From Mucilaginibacter sp. (GTDB taxonomy: Bacteria > Bacteroidota > Bacteroidia > Sphingobacteriales > Sphingobacteriaceae), in NCBI RefSeq assembly GCF_025359345.1, contig NZ_JANYGQ010000028.1, positions 248,001 to 312,000 on the forward strand: 64,000 bases of DNA, read 5' to 3'. Under the pieces are notes generated by a model. The model saw only the letters and a list, made by a program, of their open reading frames with translations. It had not been told where the DNA came from and searched no databases. Shown here in pieces: positions 51,631-61,048 of the stretch. Position numbers and translations under genes: made by a program. Position 1 is the stretch's first letter. Each line of letters starts with the position of its first letter.

Positions 51631-51981
51631 ATGAACAACATAACCATCAAACGCATTTACAATCCCGTTGAAGAATCTGACGGTTTTAGAATATTAGTCG
51701 ACCGTTTATGGCCGCGCGGCATGAAAAAAGAAGACGCCGGTATTGACTTATGGTTGAAGGCCGTTGCCCCAACGGATGCATTGCGCAAATGGTACCACCA
51801 TGATGGCGGCAGATGGGACGAGTTCAGGCATAAATACCTGCTGGAACTGAAAGATAACCCCGCAGTGGATGAGCTATTGTTGTTAATAAAGGAACACAAA
51901 ACGGTTACGTTGCTATATGCAGCGAGGGATGCAGAGCAAAATCACGCGCTTGTTTTGCTGGAATTTTTGCAAAATCGTTAA
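51631..51981 (+). CDS. DUF488 family protein
   Basis: The cytosolic protein of 116 residues is counted from the ATG at 51631 (MNNITIKRIYNPVEESDGFR). The open frame extends to a TTG at 51598 without support. Conserved blocks ILVDRLWPRGMKKE, LRKWYHHDGGRWDEFRHKY and TLLYAARDAEQNHA define the family. Its function is unknown; members resemble nucleic-acid or nucleotide-binding proteins. It follows the phosphodiesterase-like gene after 54 bases and may be cotranscribed. Confidence 0.85.
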   Translation: MNNITIKRIYNPVEESDGFRILVDRLWPRGMKKEDAGIDLWLKAVAPTDALRKWYHHDGGRWDEFRHKYLLELKDNPAVDELLLLIKEHKTVTLLYAARDAEQNHALVLLEFLQNR

Positions 51982-52183
51982 TAGGAATAGGGTTTGAACT
52001 TTGCCGCAAAGCGTTCCATTTTCCCAGGCGGAACACCCGGAACGCTGTAAAACATGCTGATTGTCAAATTGTTTCATTTATGAATGCTTCGAACTTGTTA
52101 GTGTTGTCACCAACAAGCAAAGGAACATTTGGTGTTCAAAAAGCCAGTATACAGGTGGCGTTAACCGAATTTCTTGGTAGGCG

Positions 52184-52702
52184 TTATTCCTCTAACTCTA
52201 GAAGGTACGTCAAAATCCAGCGGAACTCATCAATCAAAAAGGGATAATCTAATCGGGCTCTGCCGGTTTGTTTGAAGCCGTACGATTCGTAGAATAACTT
52301 TGCCGGGCTACTCTCCATAACCTGTAATAACAGTGTGGCGCATTGTTTTTTGTCTGCAAAGTCGAAAATGAAGTTCATAACAGTTTTGCCTATACCTTTA
52401 CCAGTGGCCGATTGTAGTAAATATAGCTTTTCTATTTCCAGGCATTTTTTTTCGGAATTAAGCGAGCTTAGGCTTTCTTTTAATTTGAAATAACCAACCA
52501 GTTCATCATCGGCGTAAACGAAAAAATAATAAACGCCGGGTTTCGCTATATCTGCCTTAAAGTCAGCCGTATGATAAAATTTTTTAAGATAAGCTTCAGC
52601 TTCATCGAGCCATAAATAGTTGTAGGTTTGTTTGTAGGATGTTATGGCAATTTCGGCTAATAAATAAAGCTGGCTAATATCGCACTGTGTTATGGTTATC
52701 AA
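52184..52702 (-). CDS. GNAT-family N-acetyltransferase
   Basis: The 172-residue protein has the Gcn5-related fold. ITQCDISQLYLLAEIAITSY forms the first strand and helix. YLLQSATGKGIGKTVMNFIF is the acetyl-CoA loop. KLFYESYGFKQTGRARLDY is the last helix and strand. The substrate is not predictable. It lies divergent from the sigma-factor gene and shares its upstream region. The 202 bases downstream hold small hairpins (for example CTTGTT/AACAAG near 52095-52118) but no gene. Confidence 0.85.
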   Translation of the reverse strand: MITITQCDISQLYLLAEIAITSYKQTYNYLWLDEAEAYLKKFYHTADFKADIAKPGVYYFFVYADDELVGYFKLKESLSSLNSEKKCLEIEKLYLLQSATGKGIGKTVMNFIFDFADKKQCATLLLQVMESSPAKLFYESYGFKQTGRARLDYPFLIDEFRWILTYLLELEE

Positions 52703-52791
52703 TTTGATGGACTTGATTAATCAGGTATTTTACAATTTTTGTAACCCTTTTGCATCAGGATACACTATCGTTTAATAAAACCCTGTTTTTA

Positions 52792-53451
52792 ATGATTACG
52801 GCCAAAGATACTTTTAATTTAAAAATGAGCGACGAAGAAATTGTTGACAGGGTAGTTAAAGGTGAACAACATTTGTACGAGCATTTAATGCGCAAGTATA
52901 ACCAACGGATGTATCGCATCAGTATGTCGATTATTAATGATGACAAGGAAGCTGAGGATATTATGCAAACGGCTTACATTAATGCTTACCAGCAGTTGAA
53001 AAGTTTCCAGGGCCGCAGCAGCTTTGGGACGTGGTTAACCCGGATATTGATATATGAAAGCCTGCTGCATAAAAAAAGAAAATTAAAACTTCAAAAAGTG
53101 CTGATGGAAAAAACTGGTAACGATTATCATAACGATACTCCATTAAAAGGCCTTATTAATAAAGAACTAAGAGGACTTCTTGAAAACGCGGTTGCCCAAT
53201 TGCCCGAAAAATACAGGCTTGTATTTGTAATGCGCGAGGTTCAGGAAATGAGCACGAATGAGACAATGGAAGCGCTTAATATTGGCGAATCGAACGTAAA
53301 AATCCGCTTGAGCCGTGCTAAAGAAATGCTGCGCGATGAACTGGATAGTTACTGGCGGCCGCAACAATTGTTTGAGTTTAATTTAGTAAGATGCGATGTG
53401 GTGGTTGATTTTGTGATGCATAGAATTGGAACCAGCACCCAATGCGATTAG
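52792..53451 (+). CDS. ECF-type RNA polymerase sigma factor
   Basis: The 219-residue sigma factor is counted from the ATG at 52792. A TTG at 52750 would lengthen it, and an ATG at 52825 (MSDEEIVDRVVKGE) is a reasonable alternative. Region 2 is visible as EAEDIMQTAYINAYQQLKSF followed by SFGTWLTRI. Region 4 is visible as LPEKYRLVFVMREVQEMS and GESNVKIRLSRAKEML. There is no anti-sigma gene next to it. A strong terminator overlaps its stop codon. Its regulon is unknown. Confidence 0.88.
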   Translation: MITAKDTFNLKMSDEEIVDRVVKGEQHLYEHLMRKYNQRMYRISMSIINDDKEAEDIMQTAYINAYQQLKSFQGRSSFGTWLTRILIYESLLHKKRKLKLQKVLMEKTGNDYHNDTPLKGLINKELRGLLENAVAQLPEKYRLVFVMREVQEMSTNETMEALNIGESNVKIRLSRAKEMLRDELDSYWRPQQLFEFNLVRCDVVVDFVMHRIGTSTQCD

Positions 53452-53486
53452 ATTTACGAAGTTGTGAAACTTCGTAAATCTTTTTT
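53451..53486 (+). terminator. Rho-independent terminator after the sigma-factor gene
   Basis: GATTTACGAAGTT and AACTTCGTAAATC form a perfect 13-bp stem around GTGA, followed by six T residues. The stem begins at the last base of the stop codon. Confidence 0.9.
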
Positions 53487-53492
53487 AACGCT

Positions 53493-53849
53493 TTATTTAG
53501 TTGCTTTTTTTACAGGCGCAGCTTTTGCAGTTGTTTCCTTTTTTACAGCTTTTGGTGCAGCTACAGCAGGCTTGCTATCAACGGCAACAAGTTTTGAGGC
53601 TTTTGCAGCAGGCGCAGCATTAGTTTCAGCTTTTACCTTTGTGGCTTTAACTTGTTCGCTTTTTACCGGTTTTGCCAGTTTTTTTGCCAATTGTTTGGCC
53701 GCTTTCTCAATGTCTTTTTCAATCTTTTTGGTAGTATGGCCAAGTTTTGTGGCAAATACCCTCAATTCTATTATTAAATTTTCTTTAATAGTTTTCTTTT
53801 CTGCTGCATGTGCAGCTTTAGCGGCCGATTTTGTATTTTCTTTTTTCAT
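53493..53849 (-). CDS. Lys/Ala-rich histone H1-like protein
   Basis: The highly basic protein of 118 residues is made largely of Lys, Ala, Val, Thr and Pro, with AAK and PVK/PAV words in the C-terminal half (KATKVKAETNAAPAAKASK, TTAKAAPVKKATK). The N-terminal half (residues 20-60) can form a coiled coil. It resembles eukaryotic-like histone H1 or Hc1-type nucleoid proteins found in Bacteroidota. I start at 53849 because a near-perfect promoter places the transcript start just upstream, inside the longer frame that runs to 53870. The plus-strand open frame over the same bases is an artefact of the composition. Confidence 0.75.
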   Translation of the reverse strand: MKKENTKSAAKAAHAAEKKTIKENLIIELRVFATKLGHTTKKIEKDIEKAAKQLAKKLAKPVKSEQVKATKVKAETNAAPAAKASKLVAVDSKPAVAAPKAVKKETTAKAAPVKKATK

Positions 53850-53867
53850 TTGGTTTATGGATTGCTG

Positions 53868-53898
53868 CAAAGGTAGGTTATATTAAAGTTAGTTCAAT
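53868..53898 (-). promoter_or_regulatory. Promoter of the histone-like gene
   Basis: On the minus strand TTG is followed by 19 bases and then TACCTTTG, an excellent fit to the Bacteroidota -33/-7 consensus. The predicted start is about 12 bases before the ATG at 53849. Confidence 0.7.
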
Positions 53899-54121
53899 GT
53901 TATCATTATGTTAACAGTGTTTTTGTGCATTAATATTAAGTTATTAATGCCTTAGTAATGAGATGATTATTGTTTTAATTGCTTTTTACTGCACCAATAC
54001 TGCTCACAATTGCACATTTTATGGGTGACAACCTGTATAAAAGACATTACATATTTGCTTAAAACAAATTAAAAATGTATTTCTGTTGTGTAAACCGCTG
54101 CCATCAGCTTAAATATCCCGA

Positions 54122-56875
54122 ATGAAAAAACTATTGCTGCTATTTTTGCTTTGCCTGCCTGATATTTTAAACGCGCAAAGTAGTATCCGCCCCGAAAACC
54201 TGCGTTGCGAATACCTGGTAAACCCGGAAGGCATTGATGAAACTGTGCCACGCTTAAGCTGGACATTAGCCGCTACCAACCCACATGCTTTTGCACAACG
54301 ACAGACTGCATACAGGGTGTTGGTTAGTTCATCTGCAGACATTTTAAATGCAGGTAAAGGTGATGTATGGGATTCTGGCTGGGTAAAGTCGGATGAGATG
54401 CAGCATGTGGTTTATAGCGGAAATTCGCTGGTATCTGATAAATTATATTGTTGGAAGGTTTGCGTTAAGGATGAATTGGGGAAGACTTCTGCCTGGAGTT
54501 CGATGGCACATTGGAGCACCGGTTTATTTAATCATGCAGAATGGTCTGCCGCATGGATCGGTACGGGCGATGTGAACGACCCCACCCAGGTAAATTGCAC
54601 CATAGCCGACCCATGGTTACGCAAAACCTTTGATTTAACGGTAAAACCTGCAAAAGCGATGATGTTTGTTGCATCAATAGGCTACCACGAGTTGTATGTA
54701 AACGGCAAAAAAATAGGGGAAGATGTGCTTTCGCCCTGCGTGAGTGATAATACCAAACGTGCAAGATATGTTGGCTATGACATAAGCGCTGAATTGAAAC
54801 CTGGCAAAAATGTAATTGCGATATGGCTTGGCGCGTCGTGGTCGATATATGCCTCGTACCATACCGACGACAAACCTCTTGCACCAGTTGTGACCGCGCA
54901 AGCCGATTTATATAATGCTGGGGATGATAAGCAAGCTGCCTTGCGCATAAAAACCGACGAGACCTGGAAAACCCACCCGAGCCCCAATAAGCTTTTGGAG
55001 CAATGGAAATTCCTGAATATGGGCGGTGAACTCTGGGATGCCTCAAAAGAAATACCCGACTGGAATTTGGCAAACTGCGATGAAACCACATGGAAGCAGG
55101 CAGTGGTATTTCATCCACGCCTGACACTATCGGCTCAAATGGTGGAGCCGAATAGGTTATATCATGAAATCCACCCTATAGGTATTGAACAACGTCCCGA
55201 TGGAACTTACAGGGTTGATATGGGTATAAACTTTTCGGGTTGGACAGAAATTAAGTTAAAAGGCCAGCCGGGGCAACGCATCGATATTAAGTTTTCGGAA
55301 CGGGAAAAAGAAGATATGACGTTCCGCATCCACAGTGCTTATATTTTAGGGGCAAGCGGCGAGGGCACGTTTAAAAATCGTTTTAACTACAGTTCGGGCA
55401 GATGGATAACTATCAGTGGGTTGAAAGAAAAACCGGCGTTAACTGATATAAAAGGATGGGTAGTGCGCACCGCTTACGATAATGCTGCCACATTCGCCTG
55501 CTCCGACTCGTTACAAAACTGGATATACGATAAGGTGAGATGGAATTTTGAAAACCTGTCGTTGGGTGGTTATGTAGTTGATTGCCCGCAACGCGAACGC
55601 ATGGGTTACGGCGGCGACTCGCATGCTACATCCGAATCGGGCTTATATAACTACCAGCTTGGCGCATTTTACACCAAGTGGATGGAAGACTGGCGCGATG
55701 TACAGGGCACCCGTTCGCTGGACGCATCAAACTATGGTGGCAATGCCGATTATGGAATATTGCCGCACACTGCGCCCACTTACTGGGGTGGCGGCGGACC
55801 GGGCTGGGGAGGCATTGTAATATCGCTGCCATGGTTGCTATACCAGCAACAGGGCGATACCCGTGTGCTTGAAAAGAATTTCGATTTAATAAAAAATTGG
55901 CTGGCGTTTTTAAACTCGCATGCGCAGAACAATATGCTGGTACGCTTTGGCGGCGACTGGGACTTTTTGGGCGATTGGCTTTGGCCAAACGCAGGTGTTG
56001 AAGGAATGAATAATGGCAAGCCGCAGAATATATGCTTTAACAACTGCTACTGGGTTTATAACCTGCGTACTGCTGCCAAAATTGCCCGGCAAATTGGCCG
56101 TAAGGAAGAAGCTATAGCTTGGGAAAAACAAGCGGCTATAACCAGCATGGCCATACAGGCTACCTACTATCACGAAGATGACCATAGTTATGCCGATAGT
56201 TCAATGGGAGATTTAGCTGCGGCGTTATTGGCAGAAGTACCACCGCCTGCGTTACGGGATTTGGTAATTAAAAGGCTGGAAAAAGAAATATTAGTAGTAC
56301 GCAAAGGGCATATCCACGTAGGTATTACCGGCGGGGCCATGTTGTTTAAACTGCTGCGCAGTTTGGGGCGTGATGATTTGATTTATTCTATGACGTCGCA
56401 AACTGACTACCCTGGTTGGGGGTATATGAAGGCAAACGGGGCCACCAGTCTTTGGGAGATGTGGGAAAAGGATTTGCCCGGCCATTCGCTGCTGCATAGC
56501 TCGTACTTGTATCCAGGTGCCTGGTATATTGATGGCGTTGCCGGCATTCGCCGCGATCCTGATGTGCCGGGCTTTAAAAAGTTTGTTATCCATCCGCCTA
56601 AACTAACCGAACAGCAGATGAACTGGGCCAAAGCAATCTACGATTCGCCGGCTGGCTTGATAAAATCCGCCTGGGAGCGCAAAAACGGAGGTCTTTACTT
56701 ATCCGTAACTGTGCCGCCGGGCAGCGCGGCTACTGTATGTTTTCCTGCGCCAAATGCAGCCGGTGTTAAGGTGTCTTCGGCTTACGCAAAATATGTCGGC
56801 GGTAAAAATGGATATTTGGAATATCATTTACCAGCGGGAGAATACACGCTATCCGGTAAGGAAACGCACCAATAA
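54122..56875 (+). CDS. Secreted GH78 alpha-L-rhamnosidase
   Basis: The 917-residue protein has a signal peptide (MKKLLLLFLLCLPDILNAQ). It has the family's N-terminal beta-sandwich domains (FMFVASIGYHELYVNGKKIG type), then the (alpha/alpha)6 catalytic domain containing VVDCPQRERMGYGGDSHA, and a C-terminal beta-sandwich. DCPQRER...GD is the conserved GH78 acid-residue region. It removes terminal L-rhamnose from glycosides or polysaccharides. It is probably periplasmic or on the surface. It is followed 11 bases later by a 2OG-Fe dioxygenase gene. No SusC/SusD pair is present. Confidence 0.93.
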   Translation: MKKLLLLFLLCLPDILNAQSSIRPENLRCEYLVNPEGIDETVPRLSWTLAATNPHAFAQRQTAYRVLVSSSADILNAGKGDVWDSGWVKSDEMQHVVYSGNSLVSDKLYCWKVCVKDELGKTSAWSSMAHWSTGLFNHAEWSAAWIGTGDVNDPTQVNCTIADPWLRKTFDLTVKPAKAMMFVASIGYHELYVNGKKIGEDVLSPCVSDNTKRARYVGYDISAELKPGKNVIAIWLGASWSIYASYHTDDKPLAPVVTAQADLYNAGDDKQAALRIKTDETWKTHPSPNKLLEQWKFLNMGGELWDASKEIPDWNLANCDETTWKQAVVFHPRLTLSAQMVEPNRLYHEIHPIGIEQRPDGTYRVDMGINFSGWTEIKLKGQPGQRIDIKFSEREKEDMTFRIHSAYILGASGEGTFKNRFNYSSGRWITISGLKEKPALTDIKGWVVRTAYDNAATFACSDSLQNWIYDKVRWNFENLSLGGYVVDCPQRERMGYGGDSHATSESGLYNYQLGAFYTKWMEDWRDVQGTRSLDASNYGGNADYGILPHTAPTYWGGGGPGWGGIVISLPWLLYQQQGDTRVLEKNFDLIKNWLAFLNSHAQNNMLVRFGGDWDFLGDWLWPNAGVEGMNNGKPQNICFNNCYWVYNLRTAAKIARQIGRKEEAIAWEKQAAITSMAIQATYYHEDDHSYADSSMGDLAAALLAEVPPPALRDLVIKRLEKEILVVRKGHIHVGITGGAMLFKLLRSLGRDDLIYSMTSQTDYPGWGYMKANGATSLWEMWEKDLPGHSLLHSSYLYPGAWYIDGVAGIRRDPDVPGFKKFVIHPPKLTEQQMNWAKAIYDSPAGLIKSAWERKNGGLYLSVTVPPGSAATVCFPAPNAAGVKVSSAYAKYVGGKNGYLEYHLPAGEYTLSGKETHQ

Positions 56876-56886
56876 ATGCTAATGTT

Positions 56887-57801
56887 ATGACTAGTAATAA
56901 GCCAATATCTAATCACACCAATGCAGGTCCCGGTAAACCGCCGGTTGAACTGGACTTGTCCGGCTTTTTATATGAAGCGGTTGATACTGCTGAGTTTATG
57001 GATGTGAGTAGCTGGAAGTCGGTTTTTGATGAAATTCCGGTCGACCCTTATATTAAAGAAGGCTATCGCTATAAATCAATAGGCTGGTTCAGGGTAAAGC
57101 ATCAAATGGCTGGTGCGGTAGCAGAGATTGATGAGCATATAAAAACGGTGAATAAGCTAAGTGGTTTGAATGATGTTGAAAGTAGCCGCTACCTAAGTAC
57201 AAGCAAACCCATCTGGCACTCGGATGAAACAGGGTATAGCTGTTGGCATTTGCCGCAATACGCCATGCAGCAATCCATTTTATACAACCCGGTGCACGGC
57301 GGTATGCGCAGGGAATATTCACCAATAGGTACGGATATAACTAACAGCGACGATTTCCACAAGCTATTGATTCAATACGCCACATTTTTTGGCTGGGGCG
57401 ATGCTATTGTATTGGTCCAGTTTCAAAGGGTTGATTGCAATGCCGCCCGCACAGGTTTGCCAGCAGTTGAGGGCTTTCACCAGGACGGCAACCGCCATGT
57501 AGGCATGCTGGTGGTTAACCGCAATAACCTCGCTGCTGATTCAGGGGTGAGCCAGTATGTAATGGACGACAATGGCAAAAAGACCGACGAATTGATATTT
57601 AATGCTGTGGTACCTGCAGGGCAGCTGATATTTTGGAACGACAAAAGGGTATGGCATTATGGCACAGAGATTAAAGTTGCCGATGCCAGCGCAAATGGGG
57701 GGAGGGGCACCAGGGATATCATCATCATGAGTGCAAAAATACCGCCAGCCAATACGCCCATGGGGCCTGTACCTGTTCAATTTAAACAAAATAGCATTTG
57801 A
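56887..57801 (+). CDS. 2-oxoglutarate/Fe(II)-dependent dioxygenase (amino-acid hydroxylase-like family)
   Basis: The 304-residue cytosolic protein has the iron-binding HxD in VEGFHQDGNRHVGML and the distal His in KRVWHYGTEI, with the Arg in GTRDIIIMSA as the probable 2-oxoglutarate ligand. The arrangement fits the 2OG-Fe dioxygenase family PF10014, whose characterised members hydroxylate free amino acids such as isoleucine. It lies 11 bases after the rhamnosidase and 68 before the next gene. The substrate is unknown. Whether it serves the peptide pathway of this window is speculative. Confidence 0.75.
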   Translation: MTSNKPISNHTNAGPGKPPVELDLSGFLYEAVDTAEFMDVSSWKSVFDEIPVDPYIKEGYRYKSIGWFRVKHQMAGAVAEIDEHIKTVNKLSGLNDVESSRYLSTSKPIWHSDETGYSCWHLPQYAMQQSILYNPVHGGMRREYSPIGTDITNSDDFHKLLIQYATFFGWGDAIVLVQFQRVDCNAARTGLPAVEGFHQDGNRHVGMLVVNRNNLAADSGVSQYVMDDNGKKTDELIFNAVVPAGQLIFWNDKRVWHYGTEIKVADASANGGRGTRDIIIMSAKIPPANTPMGPVPVQFKQNSI

Positions 57802-57869
57802 AAATTCAGGTGTAAACCATTAAATTGCTTTTCTATTATAACAAGCGTTACCTAAAACCCTTTGAACAC

Positions 57870-60080
57870 ATGATTTCGATTTATGGCTTTAAGCGGGTTT
57901 TAATTTGTTTTTTAATCATATCTGTCAACTACACCGTTTGGGCGCAGGATAAGCCAACTTCAGGCGACACATTAAAAAAATTAATAAACGCCACATTTGC
58001 AAATGAAATCGCCAAACTTTTTGTTCATTACGATAAAACGGTTTATCTCCCCAATGAGACTATTTGGTTTACTGCCTATCTGCTGAACAATGATACGCTT
58101 ACCAATAAAGCAGACATTCTTTCCGTGGCGTTGGTAAAAAATAGCGACCGCACTATCGCGATACAAAAAAAGTTCGTTATAACGGGTGCTGGGTCCTCTG
58201 GAAGCATATTAATTCCCGATACGATTTTGGCTGGTGATTATTCGATAATTGCTTATACCAATCATTTTGTAAAAGGGCGGCCAGAGGCATTGTTTATACA
58301 GCGCATCGCCATAAAACGCCTTGAACAGCCCGACCCGAAAGTTCAGCCTAAACCCGCGCAAAGGCCGGCTTTAACAAGGGCAGACTCTGCTAAAATCAGC
58401 ATTAAATTTTACCCGGAAGGCGGCGACATGGTGGCAAACTTACCCCAATACGTTGGCTGGGAAGCCAAGGATGGCACAGGCGCGCTATTAAAATTGAACG
58501 CGGTGCTGCTGAAGGACGAGGACGTTATCGATACCATCAGTACTTCCGCATACGGGTTGGGCAAATTTTTTATCAATCCTAAACCTGGCAGCAGGTATGC
58601 GGTAAAAGTTATTTGCGCCGAAAATCAAAGTCTTTTTAACCTGCCATTGGCAAATGAAAAGGGCATTACGCTTACTATGTCTTCTGCAATGGTGCACGAT
58701 ACACTGGTTTTTAAAGTCGCCGGTACGCTTATTGGCAAAATTCATATTGCAGTGCATAACAACCGGCAAACTTTTTATGTATTAACCGATATCGATCTGC
58801 AAAAACAAAATACTTTTAAAATAACGCTGGATAGTTTGCCCCGGGGATTAGCGGCGATTACTATTTATAACGAAAATTTAAGACCCTGCGCCGAGCGTAT
58901 ATTTTTTGCTCACTACGATCACTCCCCGCAGATCAGCATAAAAACGACTGCTCAAAAATACGGCAAACGGCAAAAGGTATCTTTTCAACTCGGCTTAAAT
59001 TCCGATTACGCTACACAGGCGCTTATTTCGGTGGCATGCGTTCAGGCAAATCGTATAGACAAACGATATTTTAACGATATAGAAAATTATGGATATCTCG
59101 ACCAAAACTTAAATGCTTTCCCAGCATCGCTTAACCGGGATGGGAGGATGGCGGAAAGAAAAAAATATCTCGAAAATGTACTCTTGATAAGGGGATGGCG
59201 GAGGTATACTGACAATGCTGCCCCATATGCCGTGCCTGTCGACTCTGTCCCGCGTTTTCATGGATTTATAACTGTGCACGACAAACAGCCGCGGAAACCA
59301 ATGATATTAACATTAATGGGTAGTCCCGGCGTATTTTTCATCAATACTGATAAATTGGGCAATTTTACCATTCCCGGCGACGGCCTTATCACACCGGATA
59401 ATAAACCATTAGCACTGTTTGCTACAGGGGAGATATCATATAATACCCGTATTAAATTAACCGATCCCTTCGATAAAATCAACCGGTATATAGCTGCCAA
59501 TGTACAGGTAGCGTCAGAGCCTGCGCAAACCGGCGAAAAATATAATGAACTACCTTCATCCGTAATGCAGAGCCAGGTATTACTGAAAGAAGTTAAGATA
59601 AAGGGAGCAAGGGGGCCGCTGTACCGAACTGAACCTACGCCGGGTATGCACACCAATGCCTGTGGTGATTATGTAGGTTGGTGCGGCGCACTTAATTGCA
59701 GGTGGCATACAGAGCGTACTTCAAGTCCATTACAAGGACATGTATATTATAGGCATGGGCCACTGAAAGATGGCTGGATACAGTACAATACCCCGTTCGT
59801 TTACTCCGGCTGTGAAACAAAAAATCAAAGCCTTATCCGTTTTGAAGGTATAAATCTGAACAAAGAATATTACCCCTATAGTGAAACAGATATAAATAAC
59901 GCCGAACCGTTATACAATTCTACATTATATTGGAACCCCCAAATTAAATTAACAAACGACAAACCAACGGAATTTAGCTTTTACACCGGCGACATAAGCG
60001 AAAATTTCATTGTTATTGTGCAGGGAGTTACTGCCAATGGCGTTGTTTATGATGAAGAAAAGTTTGAAGTATTGAAGTGA
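57870..60080 (+). CDS. Large secreted MG2/macroglobulin-like protein of unknown function
   Basis: The protein is 736 residues from the ATG at 57870, where a signal peptide begins (MISIYGFKRVLICFLIIS). A TTG at 57825 would add 15 residues. The N-terminal part (KLFVHYDKTVYLPNETIWFT, then YLLN) matches the MG2-like beta-sandwich found in large surface proteins of Bacteroidota. Two or more further beta-rich domains follow. A Cys cluster near the C terminus (NACGDYVGWCGALNCRWH) could bind metal or form disulfides. The exact function is unknown. It is the last gene of the rhamnosidase group. Confidence 0.65.
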   Translation: MISIYGFKRVLICFLIISVNYTVWAQDKPTSGDTLKKLINATFANEIAKLFVHYDKTVYLPNETIWFTAYLLNNDTLTNKADILSVALVKNSDRTIAIQKKFVITGAGSSGSILIPDTILAGDYSIIAYTNHFVKGRPEALFIQRIAIKRLEQPDPKVQPKPAQRPALTRADSAKISIKFYPEGGDMVANLPQYVGWEAKDGTGALLKLNAVLLKDEDVIDTISTSAYGLGKFFINPKPGSRYAVKVICAENQSLFNLPLANEKGITLTMSSAMVHDTLVFKVAGTLIGKIHIAVHNNRQTFYVLTDIDLQKQNTFKITLDSLPRGLAAITIYNENLRPCAERIFFAHYDHSPQISIKTTAQKYGKRQKVSFQLGLNSDYATQALISVACVQANRIDKRYFNDIENYGYLDQNLNAFPASLNRDGRMAERKKYLENVLLIRGWRRYTDNAAPYAVPVDSVPRFHGFITVHDKQPRKPMILTLMGSPGVFFINTDKLGNFTIPGDGLITPDNKPLALFATGEISYNTRIKLTDPFDKINRYIAANVQVASEPAQTGEKYNELPSSVMQSQVLLKEVKIKGARGPLYRTEPTPGMHTNACGDYVGWCGALNCRWHTERTSSPLQGHVYYRHGPLKDGWIQYNTPFVYSGCETKNQSLIRFEGINLNKEYYPYSETDINNAEPLYNSTLYWNPQIKLTNDKPTEFSFYTGDISENFIVIVQGVTANGVVYDEEKFEVLK

Positions 60081-60137
60081 CGGTCGAATCCCACCAAAAA
60101 ATCATTCCGCAATCGGCATTCCGACTTCCGCATTTAA

Positions 60138-60914
60138 TTAACTCAATACCACCCCATCCTTCAACGCCTGGCTATATTTCTCTTTATCAAAAACATACAA
60201 ATGCGGCGAACGGTGGGCCCCAATGCTACGCTTCTCATCCAGTTTTTTTAACAAGCCGAGTGCTATTAGTTTTTTTGGAAAGTTGCTTACATCAAGCTTC
60301 TTGCCGAGCAAAGTTTCGTAAAGCGCATGTATCTCCGAAAGGGTAAACTTTTCAGGCAGCATATTAATACCGATGGGATAGTGGTATAGCTGTACGCGCA
60401 TAGCATGCAAGGCCTCGCTAACCATTTCGTCGTGGTCAAATTCCAGCTTTGGTAGTTCATTTATGTCAAACCAGGCGCAATCTTCAATTAGCATATCCTT
60501 TTGCAGCTCTGTTTTCGAAAAATCGGTTATCGCATAAAAGCCAATCGATATGGTTTGGTCAATCAGCCAGTTGTCTTTGGTAATACGTATGCCGGTTGCT
60601 TCAAACCATTTTTCTTCATCAAACTCATCCATACGGGCGCGGTTGGGGTCGCCAAAAGTTTTAAATTGCTGTAAAAACAGGTTGTCAATGCCGGTACGTT
60701 CTTTTACGTTGCGGTTTGCAGCTTCCACCAGTTTCTCGGTTCGTTTTATATAGCCGCCGGGCAGGCACCAGCCATCAATTGCCTTATGTTTTATTAGCAA
60801 CAGCTTTAGCTGCTGATCATGGTAGCCAAAAATTGCACAGTCTAACGATACATGCGGGATATAGTACAGGTGTCCGTTGAGTACAAAATCATCAATCTCG
60901 GCTTGCGTATTCAT
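60138..60914 (-). CDS. Nudix-domain transcriptional regulator (NrtR/AraR-like)
   Basis: The 258-residue protein has a Nudix-like domain (about 15-155) and a winged-helix DNA-binding domain (about 160-250; LPEKFTLSEIHALYETLLGK). The Nudix box is GYIKRTEKLVEAANRNVKER, ending TGI. The catalytic REUxEE core is changed to R-N-V-K-E-R, so it is unlikely to hydrolyse nucleotides. This matches sensor-type family members such as NrtR and AraR. It faces the divergent sugar-oxidation operon, with four matching half-sites between them, and probably regulates that operon. The effector is likely a sugar or nucleotide-sugar derivative. Confidence 0.85.
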   Translation of the reverse strand: MNTQAEIDDFVLNGHLYYIPHVSLDCAIFGYHDQQLKLLLIKHKAIDGWCLPGGYIKRTEKLVEAANRNVKERTGIDNLFLQQFKTFGDPNRARMDEFDEEKWFEATGIRITKDNWLIDQTISIGFYAITDFSKTELQKDMLIEDCAWFDINELPKLEFDHDEMVSEALHAMRVQLYHYPIGINMLPEKFTLSEIHALYETLLGKKLDVSNFPKKLIALGLLKKLDEKRSIGAHRSPHLYVFDKEKYSQALKDGVVLS

Positions 60915-60940
60915 AGCGTAAAAGTAACATTCTGCAAGGT

Positions 60941-61027
60941 TTATTTAGTAAAAATAATTATTTAGTAAAAATTACTAAATAATAAAATACTTTTTTTGCC
61001 TTACATTTTGTAAAATCTACTAAATAA
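60941..61027. promoter_or_regulatory. Operator region with four TTATTTAGTA half-sites
   Basis: A 12-base inverted repeat (ATTATTTAGTAA and TTACTAAATAAT, spacer AAA) occupies 60957-60983. An extra direct half-site lies at 60941-60950 and a reverse one at 61018-61027. It sits between the Nudix regulator and the divergent operon and is the likely binding site of that regulator. Confidence 0.62.
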
Positions 61028-61048
61028 GCAACCAAAATAACCTTTATT

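Noticed and set aside
53464..53886. Plus-strand open frame of 140 codons, hydrophobic Phe/Ala-rich
   Set aside because: It is the exact opposite strand of the Lys/Ala-rich gene at 53493-53849. Its composition follows from the AAA/GCA codons there, and its start lies in a terminator hairpin.
60085..60100. tRNA T-arm-like sequence (GGTCGAATCCCACC)
   Set aside because: No matching acceptor, D or anticodon arms could be found in the surrounding bases.
60077..60346. Plus-strand open frame overlapping the end of the Nudix regulator gene
   Set aside because: It has no family features and lies mostly antisense to the regulator's conserved DNA-binding domain.
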